Part shown: positions 1-12,000 of the stretch, one piece after another | Numbering within the stretch: position 1 is the first letter of the stretch | How the letters are laid out: each line of letters starts with the position of its first letter | Assembly (NCBI GenBank): GCA_963969345.1 | Contig: OZ017769.1 | Location: forward strand, 4,901,725 to 4,965,724 | DNA: 64,000 bases | Direction: 5' to 3' | Source of the DNA: Turbatrix aceti | Taxonomy: Eukaryota > Nematoda > Chromadorea > Rhabditida > Panagrolaimidae | The notes under the pieces: model-generated | Told to the model about the DNA's origin: nothing | What the model saw: only the letters and a program-made list of their open reading frames with translations | Databases searched by the model: none | Made by a program: the position numbers and the translations under genes

Positions 1-3000
1 GGGCTGCACCGTGCTGAGTGCCGCCTTGTCGCCGGAGCGGAGGATCTTCTGGCGGACAAACTGCTGGAGCAGGGTGGTCTTGCACTGCTGCTGGATGGCG
101 TTGGCGAGGTCGAGCCACGTCCAGTTCTTCTCAAAGTACTCGCAGACAGGCAGCGTGAACGTGACGCGGTCGACGTCCATGATGTTTTTCTCCTTGCGGC
201 CCTTGTACGAGACGACAAACGTCACCTGGGGCACGATGATGTGGTTGAAGACGCTGTTCTTCTCGGCTCGCTCCTTCATCTTGTCGATCTCGCCGGGCGC
301 GGCTCCTGCGTGGCCCTTCTTCGAGCCGGTGTTCGCCGAGATCGGAGCGTGGTCTCTCGAGCGGAAGGAATCGTTGACGGCCGTCCTGAGTCGCCGCTTG
401 AGAGAGAGGCTGCCGGAGGTCTGGTAGTAGTCGGCCTCGGCGGTGCTCGTTGTAGGAGGGTCGACGCTGGGCCCAGTCGAGCCCGTCGATCCCGCTGCTC
501 CCGAAGCTCCTGGACCGGCAGTGCCATTGGTGGCAGCAGACGCCGGCGGCACGGCATCACTCAGTTCAGGGAAGAAAAAGTGGATGACGTCGTTGTAGAA
601 CCTGTGGGTGACCTGGGCGTGCATAGGGACAATGTTCACTTCAAAGTGCTCCCGAACGCAGATTCCGCCGACCGGGGGCAGGTCGCGGCAGATAACCCGG
701 ATGTCCGGGGTTCGGCGCATTTTCTCGTCTTCTGCACTCGTCGTCGCTGACGCTGCAGATACCGCTGAGGTCACGGTGACGCCTTCGGCCGCACTGGCAG
801 CCACGGTAGGGGGCAGGTTGGGGCCGATCTGCGGCAGCCGGGCGAGGACATCCCTGTAGGGGCTGTTCTGGATGTGGTTGATGACCTTGACGAGCCCGAC
901 CTCGAGCAAATGCTCGCCAGAGTTGTCGACCCTCGCCGTCCGATTGTAGAAGAAGTTTCTGATCTGGAGCTCCGCCAGGGTGGATTGCATGTCCTTGTAC
1001 GTGAGCTGCCAGTTGCAGTTCTCAAAGTAGACTTCAAAGCGCCGCGCAATGACCGGCAACTCGTCTTCTCGCTGGCAGCGTGATTTGAGCTCGACGGAGC
1101 GTTCGAGGATCTCGCGCTCCTTGTAGCAGCTGATCGTCATCGCGAGGGTGTCGATGAGCTCCAGCTGCCGCACCTTGTACTCGTCGATGTCGCTTCGCAG
1201 CGCCTGAAGCGAGACGTCGACCAGCAAAGAAGCGGGGTCCTTGTTAAGGAAGTACGCCTGTCGCTCGAGCGACCTCAGCACGGTCACCACGCTGCGGAGC
1301 TCGCTCTGCATGGCGGCGATCGACTCGCGCACTTCCTCCTTGGTGAGTTTCTTCAGCCTGAACCAGAGAAGTCGGCGGTTGCTCTCTGTCTGCTTCTTTT
1401 TGGGGTCCACGAAGAAGACGAGGTTGTTGAGGATGTCGAGGAGCAGCTGAAACTGCTGCGACGACGTGCTCACCTGGAGCATGTTGTGCTTGAGCGTGAA
1501 GCAGTCAATGTCCTCGCGCGGCGTGCAGCCCCACACCGCTGTCGGTGCATCCTTGACCTGGGTGACGGTAGTAGGCGAGGATTCATCAATAAAATCCGAG
1601 TAGGTAACAAAGAAGATCTGACAGCTGCATCTGGAGCCCACCCGCTGCAGTTGAAGCTCAGTCGGCGTGCCATTTTCGTCAAAAACTGAAAACAATCCAG
1701 TTGAGACCAGTGTTGTCGGTTCTGAAAATTTTTCGGGTACCCGAACCGGAACCGAAATCCTGTTTTTTCGGGTACCCGGAACCGGAACCGAAAATGATTT
1801 TTTCGGGTACTCGGAATCGGAACCGAAAGTAGAAAATTAGGGAAAAAACCGAAACTTGTTTTTTGTTTTTTTGCCGTAATTTGACATCATTTTTTAAATC
1901 AGGGTACCCGGAACCAGCATTTCGGGTACCCGGAACCGAAAATATTTTTTTCGGGTACCCGGAACCGAAAATTAATTTATCGAGTACCCGTACCGTAACC
2001 GGTTCGGTTCCGGTCCGGGTACCCGACAACACTGGTTGAGACCCAGCGGTGGTGGTGCGAATAACCATTCAACTCACCGTTGACGACGCCTTTCAGATCG
2101 TGGCCAGATCTCGCGTACGTGTTTATCTTGCTGTTGGTCGTAATGCTCGTCCCGCCGCCGACGACCTCCTTGTCGATGATATCGCTGGACAGCCACCGGA
2201 ATTGGTCTCGCTTGATCGAGGAAAGCACGACGCAGGGCGCAAAGTACTGCATGTCGGTGAGCGTCGCGGTCCACGATTTCTTTGCCAGAAGCTGGGCGTT
2301 GCGCCAGACCGATTTGTGGATGAGCTGCGTGACACTCGCCTGGGCAGCGGTCATGACGATGAAGCTGTTTGTCTTGTCGCCGTTCAGGAGAGCCTGACTG
2401 TTCAGTAGATCAACTGAAAACCGTCCATCAATGCCAAAGCCTACCAAAAAATGTAAAAACTCACTCTGCCAATTCCTGAAGACAACATCGTTCATCTGGG
2501 TCAACGCGGCACCCAGGAGGAGATCCTTGGGCGATTCGATGGTCTCCTCGCTGTAGGCGACCGGATTCGTGCCAGCCTCGTCGATGAGTCTCTTCAGCAT
2601 CGAATCCGCTCCAGTATCGTCCAGGTTGACCGAAAACACGCCCTGGAGGTTTCCATGCTCCCCGGATTCAGATCGGTCCCTCGCGGTCGCAGCCCGGGCG
2701 TCGCCCTCCGCGTCTCCTCCCAGCGAGGGAAAGACATCCAGCGAAGCCAAAGCGTCTGTGCTGAGAATCTTTCTCAGCAACCGCGCCTTCTGGATGCCTT
2801 CCATAATGGCCAGGCACGTGTCCCGGTTCTCGACGGTCCACGCGGCACGGAGATCGTGGACCGTGATGTGGTGCACCGCTGGCGAGGCTGCGGAGGCGTC
2901 GAGGATCGTCGCGTTCTCCGAATGCCGTTCGTAGCTCATCCGGGAGAGGCCAATGAAGTAGGCGCGGGTGTCCTCGAGCGACGGGTTGAGGTCGTCTTTG

Positions 3001-6000
3001 CAGGGATCCTTCTTTTCGCTGTACAACCTGAGCTGGGCGTTTTCGAGCTGGAGATTGAAGACAGACGTCTTCCACTCGGTTTTGGCCCTTCGGCGGACTT
3101 GATCCTTGCTGGGTCGTTCTGTGACCTGGAGTTCGAATTCGAGGAGCAGCTGGAGGCTGTTGCAGAACATGCGCAGGCCGTGGGACGTCTCCGAGTACGA
3201 CATCCAGTACGAGATCATGAATCGTGGGAGGTTGACGTTGAGGCGTACTCGTCTGAAAAGCCACTACTTTTTCAATTGTCCAAAAATAATAAAAAGCAGG
3301 GTTTTTGATCGAAAAAAAGTGGGTTTGTCGTAAATCAAAAACACAAAAATTTACGGCAATTTAACTTGTTTTTTAACTTTTTCGTATACTTTCGAGTAAC
3401 TTTCGAGACATTTACTCCAAATTTGGCAAAAGATTTTTGAAATTTTAGCAGCATTCATTGTACGGAACAACCAATATTTTTTTCACTAACCAAAAAAAAT
3501 ATTTTTTTTTTATTTTTAAATAACCAAAAAAATTATCATTATAAAAATTAAAATTAAAAAAATAATAAACAATTATCCAAAACCAAAAAAAAATTTTAAA
3601 AAGTATAAAAAATTTTTTTTTTTAATTAAAAAAAATTAAAAAAAAAATTTTTTTTATTTAAAAAAAATTTTTTTTTATTTAAAAAAAAAATTTTAAAGTC
3701 GCAAAAAAATATAAAAACCTACCGAAAATGCCGGCTGAACTGCTGCTTTTTAAAATTGGTCGTGCCAAAGAGCGAACCCCTCTTGACCGGCCGATTGACC
3801 ATCATGAGCGTGTTTTTAACGAAATCGAACCACTTGACCGTATTGGCGTACATCGTGACCTGGGGGACGTTGGTCGGCGAGAACTCGTCCTCAGGGCCCA
3901 CCTTGACGTCGATGGTCATCGCTATGTCGACATGCGAGGACCGAAAGCAGCGGAAGGAGTCGTGCTGCGTGTTGGTCGAGTATTCAGGCAACTTGTTTGG
4001 CGCAACCGCAACGACAGCGTGGTGGTCGTAGGGCGACCCGGAACAAGCCCATTCCATGTCTATGCTGCACTTGAACGTCGGCAGGTGCAGGAGCTCGCTG
4101 TCGTCGTACTTGGAAGCCGTTCGGACGCGGGCCCGGATCTCGGATTGGATTCTGATCTGTCCGGTGACCCAGTCGAGTTCGTAGTTGTTCCAGACGATAT
4201 CCATGAGCTCGGTCTCGTTGTAGGGGTCGGGGGAAGCGAGCATGGACGTCGTCAGCTTCTGGCAGATCATGGAGAACCTGCCGTGGAAGAGGAGACGCAC
4301 CTTGTCCCAGAAGGGCAGGGGCGGTGAGGGGTCGCGGGACGGCGAGTTGACGTAGTTCCAGCAGAGCGAGATCATGGACAGACACGGCTCCCAGCAAGGA
4401 CCGTAGCTCGTGGTGAAGGACGTGATTTCTGAAAACAAAGGCATACAGTTCAAAATCGCTTCAAGACCAACTCATTTTTTCATAATTTTTTTTTAGAATT
4501 AATTTTTTACACAAAAATTTAATTGAATTCTATTTTTTTCAATAAAAATAATTTTAAAAAGTGTATTACACAAATAATAAAAAAAAATTAATAATACAAA
4601 ATAAGTTGTTTTTTTAATTGTATTTTATTTTTTTATTTTTATTTTTTTCAAAGTCCTTAAAAATTTTTTTTTAATTTTCACAATAAAAAACACTAAATAA
4701 ATAGTAAAGTAAAAAATAAATTGAATAAACTGATTTAACAACAAAAAAATGTGTTTTTCTTTTTTTTTCTAAAAAAATGTGTTTTTCTTTTTTTTCTAAA
4801 AAAATATAATTTTATTTTTTTTAATTTATTTATTTTTTTATGTTTTTTTCTTTTTTTCTAAAAAAGTGTATTTTTTCTAAAAAAAGTGTATTTTTTTCCA
4901 AAAATGTGTTGTTTTTTTTACATTTCCGGACTTTTTAGGTCCCTCCCAGTTTTCCGTGACCGCGACGGCCGCACGGCGCATTGGGAATGCCGGTTGAGAC
5001 ACGCAGTCAAGTCAGACAGAACATGAACGACACCACATCGGGCCAGCCGACGGCAGATGACGATGATGTGTTCGCATCGCCGGGACAAGTCAACGTGCAA
5101 GCGACCGGAGAAGAATCGCCCCGCCACTCAACAGTGGCCGAAAGAAGTCACAGCACCGGCTCAATTGAGCGGTTGATGACGCCAAGAAACCGGAAGACGG
5201 TGAAACTACCTAAGCTGGAAAAGGATGGCGACTTTGAAATGTGGATCTACAGATACGAAAGCAGCATCCACAATCTTCGAATCATCGACGCGAGGGAACA
5301 ACAGCAAGTGATTATCGAAAACTTGTCCGACGATGTCCTGAACGTACTCATCAGTCGACTATATCCCACCAAGCTACAAGAAGTATCAGCACAGAAAGTG
5401 ATTGACACGCTCGCGGCGGTTTTTCGCCAATCCAGGAGCCGTCTGGCTACCCGGATGGCACTACTGGACCGCAGGCAGGGATCCACAGAATCGCGCAGCA
5501 CGTTTCTGGCAGATGTTTTCCAGTTATCAAGACATTGCGACTACAAAAGCAAGAGGAACTTCCGAGAAGAAGATATCATCCTGACAGTTGTCAGAGGAAT
5601 GGCGGACAACGACCTGCGGGACTTCCTGATGCTTCCGTCCAACGAGATCGAAACGACGGATGATCTGCTACGTCTAATGAAAATATACGACGCCAAGACC
5701 GAAGTCATGAACCGAGCACGAAATCCAACATCGCATCATGAAGATCGAACGACGGCAGTGTGTCGGGTGGCGGACAGACAGAAGCAATTCAAGGGCCCCC
5801 GAGGGTTCAATGCAGCGCGCAACGCCAGCGACAGCCGACAAGATGGACGTCTGGCGTGCTACAATTGTGGCGAAATTGGTCATTTTGCGAGAGAATGTCG
5901 AACGAAGCGCGCTGACCCCAAGCAGAACACAAACGCGATCCTATCAATCATCGGAGCCGTCGAGGAAATTCCTCCCTATATGATCCAGCTGAGAATGAAT

Positions 6001-9000
6001 GGAAGAAGGATTGAATTCATGCATGACTCCGGAGCAGTGTGCACAATTGTGACCAAGACGACCTGGGAGGCTATGGGATCCCCCAAACTGGTGAAATCGG
6101 AAAGGCAGCTCCGGAACTTTGAAGGATCGCCAATTGGGATCCTTGGAGAAATCAAAGTCAACGTCGATTGGGCCGGAAAGAAAGAAATGGCAAAGGTGGT
6201 GGTGGCCAGGACCGGAAGCTGCAACCTACTCGGCAGGGATCTGATGGAGCAGTTCAGTATCGGCAAGCCGACGAGTGGATCCAAGGTGCAATGGGTGAAT
6301 GCGATCCGGGGTGGACAGCAACTGGCAAAGATCATCGATGAAGTGAGCGACTGTCAGGTACGATCACCGTTCGACTTGAAGCGGGTGGCGGCGGAAACAC
6401 AAATGGACGAATCCCTCAAAGCCGTACTCCACTACACGCAGACCAGTTGGCCTGACAGCAAAATGATCCCCGACTTGGTGAAACCATATCAACAAGAAAA
6501 AGGAAAAATATGGAGCGATGGACTGTGTTTATGGATGGATAACCGGCTCATCATCCCAGAAGCGCTGAGGAGCGAGGCGCGTTGCCTGCTACATCAAGCC
6601 CATGTTGGACGGGATCAGATGCACATGTTGGCGCGGGATCAATTTTGGTACCCGGGTCTGGCAACGGATATCGAAAAGATCGCAAAGGGATGCGAGGCCT
6701 GCAACCGAAACCGTGCAAACCCGACAGTTCAACTCCACCCGTGGAAGAAACCCGAATCATTTTTTGAGAGGGTTCATATCGACTTCGCTGGCCCGTTCCA
6801 CAAATCCATGTGGCTGATCCTGGTGGACGCTTGGTCCAATTGGATTGAGGTAGTCAAAACACGGTCCACGTCGACGAAGGAAACGATTGCGGCTTTGAGA
6901 GAAATCATCAGCCGCCATGGCCTCCCCAACACGTTGGTGTCGGATAACGGAACAGGATTTGTCAGCCGAGAGTTCGAGACGTTTTGTGAGATCCGGGGAA
7001 TCAAACACCTCAAATCGGCGCCATATCATCCAAGCTCAAATGGAGTAGCAGAACGAGCAGTGAGGACTTTCAAGGAGGGCGTCACGAAGAGAATGAATGC
7101 GGGGGACTCGCTGGATGAGGCGGTCATGACCACGCTATATCTCCATCGCACCACTAAGCTCAAGGACGACGACGAAACGCCGGCCAAGAAAGTGTATGGA
7201 AGGGAGCTGCGCACTATCTTCACGATCAATGCGGTGGCGAGGGATCGACACTTTCAGCCAAACCAGTTGGTTTGGGTCAAGATGTTCAAGCCTGGAAAGG
7301 AATTCTGGGAGAGGGGTCGGGTACTTGAGCCAGTTGGCCAAGTCATGTACCGGGTGCAAGCAGGAGGAGACATGCATGTGCGGCACCGGGACCAGCTCAA
7401 AGGGGCCGAAGAGGAATTGGCGGATAAAAAAATGAAGGAACCGTGGGTTTCAGGATCGGTTAACATGCTGCAGAATCTGCGGGTATCGCTGTCACCGGGC
7501 GACGACTCCACGGACAACCATCGGCGAGTCAGGCCCCAGCCCAAAAGCGTGATCATTCGAGTTCAGCCGAAGACGACTCCCCCAGATCGGTCGGCCCCCG
7601 CATCGTTGCATCCTGACTCTGACTCCTCGGACGAGCGCCAGCGGTCCCGTCCTCAGCCAAAGAGTGTCGTGGTCAAGGTCTTTCCCAAGGTACCAATCCC
7701 CGACCGCCTGGTTTCAATGTCCACCGAGGAGCTGAAGCGGGAGCAGGCCGAGATCAAGAAGGAGCAGATCAAGCTGTCCGACGACGTGGACTACCTCCTC
7801 AAGGGCACGGTTCAACAGATTGCGGAAACTCAAGAAAACCTGCGAATGAGTCGTCGTTTTTATGGTCCGGCGATCAAGGAGCTCACGGAGACGATGGAAT
7901 TCGTCACGCTCGCTCTCAAGAAGCTGACCGGCCTGAATGAGGAATACTGCGCCATTTGGCAGCTTCGGTCAGCATCCCCAAAACTCACCACATCCCATAT
8001 CGTAGTAGAACTTGAGCGGGCACATGTTCCGATTAACGACAAATCTGCCCCAGGGCTGAGGTAGATCGACCACCGCCTGTCTCGTCGACCGATCACCTGC
8101 CGCGTGTTCGGCGCCGGCGATAGTCCCCAAAAAGTGTGCTTCCTTGATCCTGGCGTACGGTAACGGATAATCTCGGAAGGTCTGGACGCTTTCAGCGACG
8201 TCGAGCTCAAAGGCACGGAGCCACATGGTGCTGAAGTCCATCGCGTCGGGATTGAAGTCGCTCTCCGGATTCACCTGGGCCATGAAGCGGGCGACGTTGT
8301 CTTTTCCGTGCAGCGACTGGTCTGCGAACGCCCGTAGCTCAAAGTCCTTGAGTGCCCAGTGGAGGAGCTGTCTGTTGTGCGCCTGTTGTACCTTGCGTAT
8401 TCGGTCCGCGTATATTTGAGCGTCTTTGACAACCAGGATTTGGTAGAGCGCGTCGATCTTTGCCTTTGGAAAGAGTGGATTTTCTCGCTGGAGTTCAGCT
8501 ACTTTTTCTTCCAAAATCTGACGCCTGCGCTCTCTTTCAAAGACCTCGTCCATCATGACCTCATAAATGGTCTGGAGCTGGCTTTCAAATGGATCGTCGT
8601 TGAGTTGCATGCTCGCTGATTTCACTGCAATGACGAGATCACACGGCAAAGGTGAATCCGCGGTAAAAGGCCTCGGCGTGTGTCCATGAACGAGTTTTAT
8701 CCATTTCACCGAGTTTATCACTTCATCGTAGGCGGCGGCAAAGTCGTATTGATACGGAAAAACGACTTCCATCACGTCGGCCGTCCACGACCAAATTCTG
8801 TTCGAACGGGTCCGCAGCGACGAAAATTCCTGTCGACCCATATCCATCCGCGTATCAGAAGCCAGACGCCTGATCTGTGGATTTTCGAGCATCAGAATAA
8901 TATGGTCGTCCATGGAGAGGTGGTATTTAGGCGCGATGACGTCGATGACCGTGCCCATCTTCTGGAAACGGATGCACGGCACTACCCATTCCATGTAGTG

Positions 9001-12000
9001 GTCCCGAGGCAGACGGAAGGCGAATTCCACCTGGTGATCGCTGTGGAGGGTGAGCAGGAGCGGATGCGACGGCTTCTGCGATGGCGATTTGGGTTTGACC
9101 GAAAATCGGGATATCACTTCGCGGACTTTTCTAAAAAAAAAGCGTGAATGGCATCCAACTGATTTCTTACAAAAAATGTGTCAAAGGACATTTTAGAAAT
9201 TGTTCATAAAAATTTTCCGAAAAATAATGTAGTTTTATTCTGAAAAGTTTTTACCGTAGATTTCATCTGTCTGAGACATGATTTAACAGAGTTACGATCG
9301 CCTAAAATCGCGTTTTTGTATTTTTTGTCGATTTTTGGCACGTTTCAGCTAAAAAACTACGGTATTTCTAAAATCAGAGTACAAATTGATCAATGTAGTT
9401 TTTGATGGAGAATGCGAGAAAAATATAAAAATATTGGGGTACCACCTTGAAAAAATTCCGAAAATCGCATTTATAAAAAGTCACAATGACAAAATCCATT
9501 TCGGCATTTTTTAAGGTGATAACCCTATATTTTTACATTTTTCTCGGATTCTCCATCAAAAACTACGCCAATTAATAGGTACCCTGACTTAAGAAATACC
9601 GTAAGTTTTCAGCTACAACGTCGTGACAAAAATCGTCAAAAAATACAGAAATGCGATTTCAGACGATCGTAACTCTGCCAGATCATGTCTCAGACAGATG
9701 AACTTTACGGTAAAAACTTTTCAGAATAAAAACTATTATACTTTTTGGAAAAATTTTATAAACGAACAATTTCCAAAATGTCCTCTGGCATATTTCTGGT
9801 TTGTGACCAACTCACTTGTAGACATCGTAAAAGACAACGTAGGCCAGCGGAGACCAGATAAGCTGGAGACTCGCCTCGAATCTCATCATGAATTCGCGTC
9901 CACCGTCGCCAGCGACGTACCTCACGACAAAGCGATCACAGCCGCCGCACCGGAGCATGGCGTACTGCCGCTTGAGCTCCATCGGAGGCAGCTGGGGCCA
10001 GGTGAGGGGTAGGGTGGTCGATTTGGCGAGATCGAGCTCGCCCTGCGCCAGCACGACGTGCTCGAGGGACATTTGTATCTTCTTTGGCTTGCTTGACGTC
10101 TCTATGCGCCAGTTGATGATTTTGAAGGCGATAAAGGCCGAGCGCTTCGCAGTGAAGAAGAGATCCACTTTTTCGGCTGACACCTGGATGACAAAGTTCT
10201 GCGAGAGGTCTTCTTCGATGGTCGACCATTTGTCTTCTTCGTGGACGGGAGGGCCTGTTGTGGGGGCTGTTGAGGGAGAATTGTCGTCTTTGCGCAACAC
10301 AGATTCGACAAACTCGGTAATGAGTGTAACAACCTGTTCTTCCCACTCTAGTTGGCACTCATCGAGCTGGATTGCCAGGAGACGACCCTCCGGGCGCTGT
10401 TTGAAGAGCGCCAGACCCGCGCCGATGGCCACGGCGGTTCCCCAGGCGTGTTGCTGGAATTCGAGGGAAAGCCGTTCGTTGACCGCCGTCGCTGCAGCAT
10501 CAAGTGCCATCTGATGGCACCAGAGACTCGTGACACCAAATTCAACATCCTGAAGCCCAGAATCCAAAATGAGAGTGGCAAAATCAATGCCAAAGACGAC
10601 AGCCGATCCATCGCGATTTCTGAGTTGGCATTGAAAATCCGTGAGTTCCGCTTCGATGGCCCATTTGAGTCCCGATTTGGATATCAGCGGTGTCGTCGGT
10701 TTTTCGTCAAAGTCCATGGACGAAAAATCGTCTGTGAAGACATTTGTCGTCGTGAAAAGCCTCGCAAACTGGGGATTTCTCGTATAGACGATCCACCAGG
10801 TGAGATCGTGCTGGTAGAGGACGACAAAGGGCTCGATGGTCTCCACACCGACCCGGAATGCCAGCTCGTCGTCGTTGTCGTCATCGTCGCTTGTGCCGAG
10901 AGCGTCGGGTTCAACAGGCTCAATTTTTGCCGAAAACATCTTGCCCTTGAAGTACGATACCGCAGTGTGGTCCACAACTGCGCAGTCCGCAATTTTGATC
11001 GCGCCGGTCCTATTGAGCGCTTCTGCGTTCGCCTGAATCGAAGAAACCGTCAGAGAAATGGTCCTCGGCGACTGAACGTTGAGCGCTGCCATAAAATGAA
11101 TCGAAAGGTTGGACACGTCGAGGCTGATGTCCCTCGTCTCTTTGACCTTCGCGATGAGCTGCGCCTTCACGGAGGCCTTCTCGCCCTCGGCCGCCTCTTC
11201 TGGCGAATGTGTGGAAGGCGTCGTGTCCCGAGACGAACCCTGATGCCTATGCGTGATCAGATAATCCACCAGTCCATCGGAAGCGGATATCCTGGGATTT
11301 TTAAGACTGACCGAGATGCACTTTGGCTGAATACCCGGCCCATCCGCGATATCCACCGACGCAGAACCGGCGAGAGTGATATCGAGGAGCATGGCGTCGA
11401 CCTTTTTACGGAGGAAGAGCTTCGCCTGGACCAGCTTGCAGACAACCTCGATTTGGAGGCCCTCCCGGTCGAGGTACGTCTCGATACTGAGCGTATCCAG
11501 CGTCAGGTGGAGCAGACAATCCTGGATGACGTCCAGCAATACCACGTTTGACGTGTTCACCTTCGCGCCAAAGTACTGAACAAATTGGATGCGCCACGCT
11601 CGGTTTTCCGGGTTTTGGGGGGTCGGTTGGGTCGAGCGAGTCCATCGACTCCGGAGTTGTGAAGCGTACGATTTGGCGGATTTGAGGTCGTTGCTCTCAC
11701 TCTCGACACGCAGATCATCGATAAGAAACATGATTGGGCGTCTGAAACCGGTAAAAACCTGTATAAAAATCAAAAAAACCGAACGAACAGACGGTTTTTT
11801 GTTCGCGAACAAACACGAACATTTTTTAAATTTTGTTCGCTGAAACGAACGAACGCGAACATTTTTTAACGTTATCGCGAACGAACATTTTTTTTATTGT
11901 GCAAATTTTTTCACTCGGATAAATTTTTGTTCTGTTCCAAAAATTTTGTTTTGTTCGCAAATAGATAAATTTTTAAAAAACCTGTTCGCGAACAAAAAAT

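Noticed and set aside
10352..11551. 399-codon open frame on the plus strand
   Set aside because: It is the antisense shadow of BLTP2 exon 2. It has no family motifs, and the minus frame is clearly coding.
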